Shown here: one piece after another, positions 6,457 to 12,907 of the stretch
Numbering within the stretch: position 1 is the stretch's first letter
How the letters are laid out: each line of letters begins with the position of its first letter
DNA from: Pseudomonadota bacterium
Lineage (GTDB): Bacteria > Pseudomonadota > Alphaproteobacteria > Rhizobiales > Beijerinckiaceae
DNA: 12,907 bases
Reading direction: 5' to 3'
NCBI GenBank assembly: GCA_023422485.1
Contig: JAGTAM010000448.1
Location: 1-12,907 of the forward strand
Notes under the pieces: model-generated
The model's database searches: none
Told to the model about the DNA's origin: nothing
What the model saw: only the letters and a program-made list of their open reading frames with translations
Position numbers and translations under genes: made by a program

Positions 6457-7467
6457 ATGTCTCTCGACCTCACGCTGATCTGGGCCATCCTGATCGCCAC
6501 GGCCGTGTTCCTCTACGTCGCGATGGACGGGTTCGATCTCGGCATCGGCATCCTGTTCCCGGCCGTGTCCGCCAAGGCCGACCGGGACGTGATGGTGAAC
6601 TCCGTCGCGCCCGTCTGGGACGGCAACGAGACTTGGCTGATCCTCGGCGGCGGCGGCCTGTTCGCGGTCTTTCCGCTGGCCTACGCGACGATCCTGCCGG
6701 CGCTCTACATGCCGCTGATCCTGATGCTGCTCGCCCTCGTGTTCCGCGGCGTCGCCTTCGAGATGCGCTTCCGCATGGTGACCGCGCGGGGTCAGCTCTG
6801 GTGGGATCGCGCCTTCTCCTGGGGCAGCTACGTGGCGGCCTTCTGCCAGGGCATCGCGCTCGGCGCCCTCGTCCAGGGCATCCGCGTCGACGGCCGCGCC
6901 TATGCCGGGGGCTGGTGGGACTGGCTCACCCCGTTCTCCCTGCTGACGGGCGTGGCGCTGGTGGTGGGCTACGGGCTTCTCGGGGCCTGCTGGCTCATCT
7001 GGAAGACGGGGGGCGAGTTGCAGATCCGCGCCTATCGCCTCGCCCGCTCTCTCGGTCTGGCGACCTTGGTCCTGATCGCCATCGTTTCGCTCACGATGCT
7101 TATCCTCAGCGCTCCCTTCCGCGAGCGCTGGCTCTCGTTCCCCGGCATTCTCGTCGGGGCGCCGGTGCCCGTTCTCGTCGGGCTGCTGGCGCTGCGCTTC
7201 CAAAGCGCCCTGGAGCGGCGGGAGGAACTCATGCCCTTCCTCTGCGCGCTCGGCTTCTTCCTGCTCTCCTATATCGGTCTCGGCATCAGCCTCTGGCCGA
7301 TGATCGTGCCGCCGGACATCACGATCTGGGCGGCGGCCACGCATCCGAGCAGCCAAGCCTTTCTCCTCGCCGGTGCGGCGGTGCTGATCCCGATGGTGCT
7401 CGGCTACACGGCCTACGTCTACTGGCTGTTCCGCGGCAAAGTCACACCGGAATCCGGGTATCACTGA
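6457..7467 (+). CDS. cioB: Cytochrome bd-type ubiquinol oxidase subunit II
   Basis: A 336-residue polytopic membrane protein, the partner of subunit I in the bd/CIO oxidase. Hallmarks are MDGFDLGIGIL at residues ~23-33, VWDGNETWLILGGGGLFAVFPLAYA after residue ~50 in two blocks, and FRGVAFEMRFR near residue 105. Eight to nine hydrophobic segments follow through to YVYWLFRGKV near the C-terminus. ATG 6457 follows GAAGGA at about nine bases and lies 14 bases after the subunit I stop, so they are co-translated. The subunit has no haem of its own but is required for assembly. Its stop codon overlaps the start of the small DUF2474 gene (TGATG). Length and motifs are normal for the family. Confidence 0.95.
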   Translation: MSLDLTLIWAILIATAVFLYVAMDGFDLGIGILFPAVSAKADRDVMVNSVAPVWDGNETWLILGGGGLFAVFPLAYATILPALYMPLILMLLALVFRGVAFEMRFRMVTARGQLWWDRAFSWGSYVAAFCQGIALGALVQGIRVDGRAYAGGWWDWLTPFSLLTGVALVVGYGLLGACWLIWKTGGELQIRAYRLARSLGLATLVLIAIVSLTMLILSAPFRERWLSFPGILVGAPVPVLVGLLALRFQSALERREELMPFLCALGFFLLSYIGLGISLWPMIVPPDITIWAAATHPSSQAFLLAGAAVLIPMVLGYTAYVYWLFRGKVTPESGYH

Positions 7468-7646
7468 TGGGTGCCCGGCGGCCGGCAACGGAACCTGCCT
7501 TCGTGCCCGCCGCCGCACGCCTGCGCAGGGCGGCGATGACCGGCAAACTTGGCCGCATCGGCCGGTTCGTTCTGCTCTGGGCGATGAGTGTCGTGAGCCT
7601 GACGCTCGTCGCCCTGCCGCTTCGATGGCTGCTGAAACCGTCTTGA
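7467..7646 (+). CDS. DUF2474-type single-helix small subunit of the bd oxidase (CydX-like)
   Basis: A 59-residue protein whose C-terminal half, RIGRFVLLWAMSVVSLTLVA followed by LPLRWLLK, forms one transmembrane helix. It has the basic-helix-basic layout of DUF2474 proteins found after CIO-type cydAB genes. These are thought to play the role of CydX in stabilising the oxidase. The ATG at 7467 overlaps the subunit II stop (TGATG), implying coupled translation. A second in-frame ATG at 7536, with AGGGCGG before it, would give a 36-residue form closer to the usual DUF2474 length; either start is possible. The assignment rests on context, size and helix rather than any catalytic residue. Confidence 0.72.
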   Translation: MGARRPATEPAFVPAAARLRRAAMTGKLGRIGRFVLLWAMSVVSLTLVALPLRWLLKPS

Positions 7647-7658
7647 TCGGCGGCTCCG

Positions 7659-7757
7659 TCAGGGCCGTGGCCGGCCTGGTTCCTGTGCCCGTCCGTGGCC
7701 TCCTGGATCGATGGACAGATCCTGACGGTCTCGGGTGGAGGTTTGCAGGCTGGATTG
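7659..7757 (+). pseudogene. Remnant of a short-chain dehydrogenase/reductase C-terminus
   Basis: In the frame read here, AWFLCPSVASWIDGQILTVS followed by GGG is the typical end of SDR proteins (FLxSDxASWIxGQxLxVSGG), the strand after the substrate loop. Nothing upstream belongs to an SDR: the same frame is stopped at 7644-7646, the end of the DUF2474 gene. There is no Rossmann GxxxGxG and no YxxxK in the window. About 30 residues survive, so it cannot be functional. It probably marks a deletion junction next to the oxidase operon. The match is short and could be chance, but the run of aligned positions is good. Confidence 0.42.
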
Positions 7758-8095
7758 ATCACCATCAAGGAGCCGGCGTGCCGGTATCGACTATACTCTG
7801 TGCCGACGCCCGCATCGGCGGTCGCGCCGCCGCTGCCGCCCGCAATCTCCAGAGTTTCGGCGAAGCGATCGTCTGCGGCTTCGCCCGTTCGCAGATGAGC
7901 GCCGACCGCGACGTCGTCATGGTGGCCTGAATGACGTCTCAAAGCGGATCCTCGGCAAATATCGGCTACTGCAATACAGAAACGCAAGAGAAAGATCGGT
8001 TCGAGTCTCGTGTCGGCCAGATTTCGTCTTTCGAGTTACGTTGAAAGTGCCCAAACGCCCGAGGTCGATCGAGACTGTCCATAACATAATCTAAC

Positions 8096-8116
8096 ATTGT
8101 ATAATTCAGATACAAT
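8096..8116. promoter_or_regulatory. Promoter -10 inside a perfect 7-7-7 inverted repeat (probable operator)
   Basis: ATTGTAT (8096-8102) and ATACAAT (8110-8116) are perfect complements separated by seven bases. A consensus -10 TATAAT at 8100-8105 overlaps the left arm and spacer. The site is 75 bases upstream of the secreted-peptide ATG. A repressor dimer bound here would block RNA polymerase. The -35 is weak (CTGTCC or GTCCAT near 8075-8082). The geometry fits a TetR-like or similar dimeric regulator; which protein binds is not known. Confidence 0.5.
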
Positions 8117-8190
8117 CACCCTGTGATAGAAATAGAGGGCCGCGTTGTGCGGTCGTTCGCCGATCAATCAATCATCACGGAGGATGCGCC

Positions 8191-8424
8191 ATGCGAAGCG
8201 TTGCAATGCTCGCTGCTGTTCCGGCAATGATTATGGGAATAAATATCTATACCGCGACGACGGCGATGAGTCGGCCGGGCCAGATCATGACGACGCGCGA
8301 CATGAACATCGAATGCCGCGGCAGCGGATGGGTCGGACGCAGCGCGAGAGATTGCTGCAGCGGCCGCTGCCGGATCTTGAAATCGAAGCGATGCAAATGC
8401 ATCGGCAACAAGCCGTCGTTCTGA
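8191..8424 (+). CDS. Small secreted, cationic, six-cysteine peptide (knottin/defensin-like)
   Basis: A 77-residue protein with a good ribosome binding site (GGAGG about 7 bases before ATG 8191) and its own promoter. Residues 1-27 form a signal peptide with a hydrophobic core (MLAAVPAMIMGINIY) and a likely cleavage near TAMS/R28. The mature ~50 residues contain six cysteines, C42, C55, C56, C60, C68 and C70, i.e. C-x12-CC-x3-C-x7-C-x-C. The DCCSGRC and KRCKC segments are what inhibitor-cystine-knot toxins and related small disulfide proteins show. The mature part carries about 12 Arg/Lys against 3 Asp/Glu. An even cysteine count suggests three disulfides. The 5' end of the gene is more AT-rich than its surroundings. 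I know no named family for it; an antimicrobial, toxin-like, inhibitor or surface role are all possible. Function is not claimed. Confidence 0.68.
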   Translation: MRSVAMLAAVPAMIMGINIYTATTAMSRPGQIMTTRDMNIECRGSGWVGRSARDCCSGRCRILKSKRCKCIGNKPSF

Positions 8425-8724
8425 ACATCCCTTGCAGAAGCGAGCGTCGATGTTGGGACGGATGAAGCAGAGCGGGCATCCGATGTGCCCCCTCGCATTC
8501 GGCCTTCGGGGCGGCATGGTCGTCGCCCGGCTCCGCGAAGCGGCGCATGGTGCGAGCCTGGGGGCTTTCACCATCGTCGATGCGCGTCAGAGGCATCGGG
8601 CCAGGCAAGGCGCCGCGCGTGCCGCGCCACTCGCGATGCCCCGCACGCCGCAGGGCCGGGAAGCGGTGGGCCAAGGCATTCGGCCGTCCGTCGTGTTTCG
8701 CTTGGCGATCCCCCGGAGGCGGAC
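8425..8724 (+). other. Gap between secreted peptide and efflux adaptor, with one doubtful ORF
   Basis: The interval is GC-rich with no clear promoter. A frame from ATG 8462 to 8728 (88 residues, starting MKQSGHPMCPLAFGLRGG) ends in a GTGA overlap with the adaptor's GTG start, an arrangement typical of coupled genes. However, it lacks a good ribosome binding site, and its second half is Arg/Ala-rich like a shadow frame. I do not recognise it and rate it below one in four as a gene. The adaptor frame is also open back to 8485, but its first 80 residues look non-coding. Confidence 0.4.
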
Positions 8725-9978
8725 GTGACGGTGTCCGGCCGGTTCACGCTCCGGGTTGGGTGGGCCGCCGCGACGCTCTGCACCGCCTGCCTGCCCGCGA
8801 TCTCGACGGCGTTCGCGCAGGGGCAGGGCCAGCCGGCTGGCCCGCCTGTCGTCGGCGTCATCGCGGCCCGCAAGGAGCCGATCACGCAGACGGAGCAGTT
8901 CATCGGCCGCATCGAGGCGAAGCAGCGCGTCGATATCGTCGCGCGGGTGACGGCGTTCATCGAAAAGCGGTTCTTCGTCGAGGGCGCCGACGTCCAGGAA
9001 GGCACGCTCCTCTACCTTCTCGAGAAGGGACCGTTCCAGGCGGCCGTGGACGCTCAGCGGGCGCAGATCGCGCAGGTCGAAGCGCAGTTGGGCAACGCCC
9101 GTCTCACGACGCAGCGGGCGAGGATTCTGCTCGGCGGACCGGCCGGGCAGCAATCGACCTATGACGCGGCCCTCGCCAACGAGCGCGCCCTGGAGGCGCA
9201 GCTCCAGGCCGCCCAGGCCCAGCTCGACACGGCGCAGATCAATCTCGGTTACACGGAGATCCGGGCGCCGATCGCGGGCCAGATCGGGCGCACCGCCCTC
9301 ACGATCGGCAACGTGGTCGGGCCAGGCTCCGGCGTGCTGACAACGATCGTCAGCCAGGATCCGATGTTCGTGACGTTTCCGGTCCCGGTGCACGAGGCCA
9401 TCACGCTGCGGGCGCGCTACACGCCGCTCGGCGGGTTCGGCGCCGTCGTGATCCGGGCGCAACTGCCCGACGGCCGCCTCTACGGCCACACCGGAAAGCT
9501 CGATTTCGTCAACAACACCATCGCCACGAACACGGATACGATCCTGCTTCGCGGCGTGCTGCCCAATCCGCCGATCTTCGATCGGACGCACGACTCCATC
9601 ACTGTTCGCGAACTCCTGGACGGCGAGTTCGTGACCGTGTTCCTCGAAGGCGCCGAGCCGGTCGAGGTGGTTGCGATCCCCCGAGCCGCCGTCCTGGCGG
9701 ACCAGCAGGGCAGCTACGTCTACGTGATCGGACCCGAGAACAGGGCCGAGCAGCGCCGGATTCAGCTCGGCCAGTCGAGCACGACGCTGGCGGCGGTGAC
9801 GAGCGGTCTCAAGGTCGGTGAGCAGGTGATCGCCGAGGGTCTACAGCGGGTCCGCGCGGGCGAGGCGGTCTCGCCCGAGCCCGCCGACACCACTCTTCAG
9901 AGGTTCATGCGGAACTCGGCCGCGAGGGATGGCCGGGCCGCCCCGGCATCCTCCGATGGTTCGAGCCGCGGGCGCTAG
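8725..9978 (+). CDS. RND efflux periplasmic adaptor subunit (AcrA/MexA-like membrane fusion protein)
   Basis: A 417-residue protein of normal family length. GTG 8725 is chosen because CGGAGG lies about 6 bases upstream and a signal peptide follows at once (hydrophobic to ~residue 29, cleavage STAFA|Q at 31/32). It lacks a lipobox cysteine, so it is probably a soluble or weakly anchored form. Domain order is typical: first half of the lipoyl domain (GRIEAKQRVDIVARVTAFIE, near residues 55-75), a coiled-coil hairpin rich in Ala/Gln (~105-170), the second lipoyl half (YTEIRAPIAGQIGRTALTIG), then beta-barrel and membrane-proximal domains (VAIPRAAVLADQQGSYVYVI; GLKVGEQVIAEGLQRVRAGE). It joins the inner-membrane pump, encoded 86 bases downstream, to an outer-membrane channel. 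The last 30 residues are a polar, low-complexity tail. Substrate is unknown; no regulator lies adjacent. Confidence 0.93.
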   Translation: MTVSGRFTLRVGWAAATLCTACLPAISTAFAQGQGQPAGPPVVGVIAARKEPITQTEQFIGRIEAKQRVDIVARVTAFIEKRFFVEGADVQEGTLLYLLEKGPFQAAVDAQRAQIAQVEAQLGNARLTTQRARILLGGPAGQQSTYDAALANERALEAQLQAAQAQLDTAQINLGYTEIRAPIAGQIGRTALTIGNVVGPGSGVLTTIVSQDPMFVTFPVPVHEAITLRARYTPLGGFGAVVIRAQLPDGRLYGHTGKLDFVNNTIATNTDTILLRGVLPNPPIFDRTHDSITVRELLDGEFVTVFLEGAEPVEVVAIPRAAVLADQQGSYVYVIGPENRAEQRRIQLGQSSTTLAAVTSGLKVGEQVIAEGLQRVRAGEAVSPEPADTTLQRFMRNSAARDGRAAPASSDGSSRGR

Positions 9979-9984
9979 GTCATT

Positions 9985-10028
9985 GATGTTACATCGTCTT
10001 TTTCCGAAGGCCGGCAACCACCTTTCGG
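9985..10028 (+). promoter_or_regulatory. Palindrome and stem-loop between adaptor and permease genes
   Basis: The 86-base intercistronic gap holds a perfect palindrome GATGT-T-ACATC (9985-9995). It is followed by a hairpin CCGAAGG (10004-10010) / CCTTTCGG (10021-10028) with one bulged base and a 10-base loop, preceded by a run of five T. It may adjust the relative amount of adaptor and permease mRNA. No evidence beyond the symmetry. Confidence 0.25.
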
Positions 10029-10064
10029 GACGATGCTCCAAGGCAACCGAGCCCGAGGCGTGGC

Positions 10065-12907
10065 ATGATCTCGTCGATCTTCGTGGACCGTCCACGGCTC
10101 GCGCTTGTCATCGCGCTGATCATCACGATCGCCGGGGGGCTGGCGCTGCTGCGGATCCCGGTCGCGCAGTTTCCGGACATCGTGCCGCCGCAGGTGAGCG
10201 TGTCGGGGACGTATCCAGGCGCCTCCGCCGAGGTCGTCGAGGCGAGCGTCGCCCAGCCGCTCGAGGCGCAGGTCATCGGTGTCGACCGCATGATCTATAT
10301 GAAGTCCACGAGCGCCAATGACGGCAGCTATAGCCTGGCGGTGAGTTTCGACCTCGGCTCCGACCCGGACATCAACACGGTCAGCGTCAACAACCGGGTC
10401 CAGTCGGCCCTGTCCCAGCTCCCGTCCGAGGTGCAGCTGCAGGGTCTCAAGGTGCAGAAGAAGTCGTCCGCGATCCTGCTGTTCGCCGTCCTCTACAGCG
10501 AGACGGGCGCGCAGGACCCGCTCTTCATCACGAACTACGCCATCATCAACGTGCTCGACGAAATCTCGCGCACGGCCGGAGTAGGCCAAGCCAATCTGTT
10601 TGCGCGGATGAACTACTCGATGCGCATCTGGTTCGACACGCAGCGCCTGACGAGCCTGACGCTCGCGCCCTCGGACGTCGTGGATGCGATACGGGCGCAA
10701 AGCGTGCAGGCGCCGGTCGGCCGCATCGGCGCGCCGCCGATCACCAACGAGCAGCAGATTCAGATGAACGTGCAGACGCAGGGTCGATTGTCGACGCCTG
10801 CACAGTTCGGCGCGATCGTCCTGCGGACCAATCCCGACGGCTCCGTGGTTCGGATCCGCGATGTCGCCAGGGTGGAACTCAGCGCACAGAGCTTCGATAG
10901 CGAATCCCGGCTCGATGGCCGCCCCGGCGTCCCCGTCGCCATCTACCTCGTGCCGGGCGCCAACGCGGTGCGGACCGCGACCGCCGTGAAGGCCACCCTG
11001 GACCGGCTTTCGGCGCGCTTCCCGGCCGGATTGCGATACGCGGTCGTGCACGATTCCACGACCTTCGTGAAAGACACCATCTCCGAGGTGCTGCGGACGC
11101 TGGCCGAGGCTTTCGTCCTCGTCGTCCTCGTCGTGTTCCTGTTCCTCGGCAATCTGCGCGCGACGGTGATCCCCGCGATCGCCGTGCCGGTGAGCCTCAT
11201 CGGCACCTTCGCGGTGCTGCTCGTGCTCGGCTACTCGGCCAACACCGTCTCGCTCCTGGCGATGGTGCTCGCCATCGGCATCGTGGTCGACGACGCCATC
11301 GTCGTGGTCGAGAATGTCGAGCGGGTGATGGGGGAGCATCCGGAATTGTCGCCGGCCGAGGCGACGAAGCTCGCCATGACCCAGATCACGGCGCCCATCA
11401 TCGCCATCACCCTCGTCCTCCTGTCCGTCTTCGTCCCGATCGCGTTCATCCCGGGCGTGTCGGGAACGCTGTTCCGGCAATTCGCCGTCACGATCAGCGC
11501 CGCGATGGTGATCTCGGCGATCAACGCGCTGACCCTTTCGCCCGCGCTCTGCGGAGTCTTCCTGCGTCCCGCGCGCGCCCGGCGTGGCATCATGGGCCGG
11601 GTGCTCGGCGGAATCGACTGGGTCCGGGACCGCTATGCGGCGGGCGTCCGTCGGCTCGTCCGCGTGTCCGCCCTGTCGCTCGCGCTGGTTCTGCTGTTCG
11701 CCGGCGGCATCTTCGGCCTCTCGCGGATCACACCGGTGGGCTTCCTCCCGGAAGAGGATCAAGGCGCCTTCTTCGTCTCGGTCCGATTGCCCGACGGCGC
11801 CTCTGTGGCCCGCACGAGTGCCGTCGCAGCCGAGGTCGAGGGGCTTTTGAAGGATATGCCCGGCGTCAACCAAGTGCTTTCGGTCATCGGTTTCTCGCTC
11901 CTGGACGGGGCGGCCGAGCCGAATTCCGCGTTCCTGGTCGCGCAGCTCAAGCCGTTCGCCGATCGCACACGTGCCGCCGAATCCGCCCAGGCCCTGATCG
12001 AGCGCACTTACGCCGCGGCCGCCAAGATCGGGCAGGCGACGGTCCTGCCCTTCAACCTTCCGCCCATCGTCGGGCTTTCGACCAGCGGCGGCTTCGAATA
12101 CGTGCTTGAGGCGCGAGAGGGCCAGGACTCGGCGACGATCGACGCGGTCGTCCGCGGACTCGTTGCCGAGGCGAACCGCGACCCGCAGCTCGCCCGCGTG
12201 TTCTCCACCTTCACGGCATCGAATCCATCGATCTTCCTCGACATCGACCGCACGAAGGCACAGGTGCTCGGGCTGGCGATGAGCGATGTCTTTAGTTCGC
12301 TGCAAGCGACGCTCGGCGGCATCTACGTCAACAATTTCAACCTCTACGGCCGCACATGGCAGGTGAACGTCGAGGGCGAGGCGGCTAACCGGGGCGACAT
12401 TCGCGACATCTGGAACATCTATGTCCGCGGCGCCTCGGGCCAGATGGTGCCGCTTCGGTCGGTTGCGAGCGATCACATCGTGCTCGGACCGCAGGTGCTC
12501 ACCCGCTACAACAATTTCCGCGCCGTGAGCGTGAACGGCAGCCCGGCGCCCGGCATCTCCTCCGGCGCCGCGATGGCCGCGATGGAGCAGATCTCCGACC
12601 GGACCTTGCCGGAAGGCTACAGCTACGAGTGGACCGGGACCGCCTACCAGGAGCAGCAGGCGTCCGGGCAGACCTGGATCGTCCTCGGCCTCGCCTTCCT
12701 GTTCGCCTACCTGTTCCTCGTTGCCCTCTACGAGAGCTGGACGATCCCCATTCCGGTCCTTCTGTCCGTCGTGGTCGGCGCCTTCGGCTCCTATCTTGCC
12801 GTCAAGCTCGCCGGCCTCTCGCTCGATCTCTACAGCGAGATCGGGCTCGTGGTGCTCATCGCGCTCGCGGCCAAGAACGGCATCCTGATCGTCGAGTTCG
12901 CGAAGGA
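10065..12907 (+). CDS. HAE1-family RND efflux permease (AcrB/MexB-like), 3' end cut by the right edge
   Basis: The frame is open from ATG 10065 to the window end: 947 codons of a protein normally ~1040-1060 residues. It starts MISSIFVDRPRLALVIALII (first transmembrane helix), then GGLALLRIPVAQFPDIVPP and the porter-domain signature SGTYPGASAEVVEASVAQPL. The proton-relay Asp pair is at D409-D410 (GIVVDDAIVVVENVERVM), and K937 in ALAAKNGILIVEFAK matches the essential AcrB lysine, so the pump looks intact as far as seen. The second porter half begins at TPVGFLPEEDQG. It is a trimeric inner-membrane drug/proton antiporter working with the adaptor encoded just upstream. GAGG lies about 8 bases before the start. 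Sequence style is HAE1 (drug) rather than heavy-metal type; the actual substrates cannot be read. No outer-membrane channel gene is in view. Confidence 0.95.
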   Translation, partial: MISSIFVDRPRLALVIALIITIAGGLALLRIPVAQFPDIVPPQVSVSGTYPGASAEVVEASVAQPLEAQVIGVDRMIYMKSTSANDGSYSLAVSFDLGSDPDINTVSVNNRVQSALSQLPSEVQLQGLKVQKKSSAILLFAVLYSETGAQDPLFITNYAIINVLDEISRTAGVGQANLFARMNYSMRIWFDTQRLTSLTLAPSDVVDAIRAQSVQAPVGRIGAPPITNEQQIQMNVQTQGRLSTPAQFGAIVLRTNPDGSVVRIRDVARVELSAQSFDSESRLDGRPGVPVAIYLVPGANAVRTATAVKATLDRLSARFPAGLRYAVVHDSTTFVKDTISEVLRTLAEAFVLVVLVVFLFLGNLRATVIPAIAVPVSLIGTFAVLLVLGYSANTVSLLAMVLAIGIVVDDAIVVVENVERVMGEHPELSPAEATKLAMTQITAPIIAITLVLLSVFVPIAFIPGVSGTLFRQFAVTISAAMVISAINALTLSPALCGVFLRPARARRGIMGRVLGGIDWVRDRYAAGVRRLVRVSALSLALVLLFAGGIFGLSRITPVGFLPEEDQGAFFVSVRLPDGASVARTSAVAAEVEGLLKDMPGVNQVLSVIGFSLLDGAAEPNSAFLVAQLKPFADRTRAAESAQALIERTYAAAAKIGQATVLPFNLPPIVGLSTSGGFEYVLEAREGQDSATIDAVVRGLVAEANRDPQLARVFSTFTASNPSIFLDIDRTKAQVLGLAMSDVFSSLQATLGGIYVNNFNLYGRTWQVNVEGEAANRGDIRDIWNIYVRGASGQMVPLRSVASDHIVLGPQVLTRYNNFRAVSVNGSPAPGISSGAAMAAMEQISDRTLPEGYSYEWTGTAYQEQQASGQTWIVLGLAFLFAYLFLVALYESWTIPIPVLLSVVVGAFGSYLAVKLAGLSLDLYSEIGLVVLIALAAKNGILIVEFAK

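Larger units (their letters stand above)
7647..8190. other. About 540 bases between the oxidase operon and the small secreted peptide gene
   Basis: The left part holds the SDR remnant and an unassigned frame (GTG/ATG-started, ending at 7930) whose product I do not recognise. A 37-codon ORF at 7931-8044 starts directly after that stop but has no ribosome binding site. From about 7930 the base composition shifts to clearly lower GC and holds the promoter of the downstream peptide gene. The shift suggests acquired DNA. Confidence 0.5.

Noticed and set aside
6328..7518. 396-codon minus-strand frame antisense to cytochrome bd subunit II
   Set aside because: Composition is His/Arg/Asp/Glu-rich shadow text; the plus strand carries a fully conserved membrane protein.
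7931..8044. 37-codon ORF starting directly after the stop at 7930
   Set aside because: No ribosome binding site and no recognisable features; likely chance in the AT-richer segment.
8164..8574. Minus-strand ORF with a CPLC...FCKGC zinc-ribbon-like pattern
   Set aside because: It lies antisense to the secreted peptide gene, has no ribosome binding site and its remaining sequence is Arg/Ala/Pro-rich; the cysteine spacing is probably coincidental.
9975..12476. 833-codon open frame antisense to the RND permease
   Set aside because: It is a shadow of the permease codon pattern in high-GC DNA: low-complexity Asp/Arg/His/Glu-rich text, no family motifs, no ribosome binding site. The plus-strand reading is an unmistakable RND pump.
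1..12907. CRISPR array, tRNA, rRNA or complete insertion sequence
   Set aside because: No regularly spaced repeats, cloverleaf, rRNA-like sequence or transposase with terminal repeats was seen.

Overview
This is a GC-rich window with nearly continuous antisense open frames, typical of high-GC Proteobacteria. The combination of a Tat-exported molybdenum hydroxylase, a cyanide-insensitive-type cytochrome bd oxidase with a DUF2474 subunit, and an HAE1 RND pump fits a free-living alphaproteobacterium, possibly Methylobacterium-like. That placement is inferred from gene content and style; no rRNA or other marker is present.

Layout. (1) Bases 1-2380, minus strand: a GlxA-type AraC regulator, then a [2Fe-2S] subunit and the Tat-signal-bearing start of a molybdopterin large subunit that runs off the left edge. 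Together they form a regulated periplasmic aldehyde/N-heterocycle oxidoreductase locus. (2) Bases 2381-3281: about 900 bases without a convincing gene, holding a dyad that could be the regulator's operator and a short integrase-like N-terminus. (3) Bases 3282-4331, plus strand: a divergent ketopantoate-reductase-like protein, followed by a hairpin. (4) Bases 4332-7646: a leader with an FNR/FixK-type box and overlapping tiny ORFs, then cytochrome bd/CIO subunits I and II and a one-helix DUF2474 subunit with stop-start overlap. This looks like one oxygen-responsive operon. (5) Bases 7647-8724: an accessory interval with a short SDR C-terminal remnant, an AT-rich promoter with a perfect 7-7-7 inverted repeat over its -10, and a small secreted, cationic, six-cysteine peptide. 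(6) Bases 8725-12907: an RND efflux adaptor and the first ~947 codons of its inner-membrane permease, cut by the right edge.

The conserved modules (respiratory oxidase, efflux, Mo-hydroxylase) are ordinary. The most unusual element is the knottin-like secreted peptide at 8191-8424 with its probable operator. The leader of the oxidase operon, with its FNR-like box and ATGA-coupled mini-ORFs, comes second.
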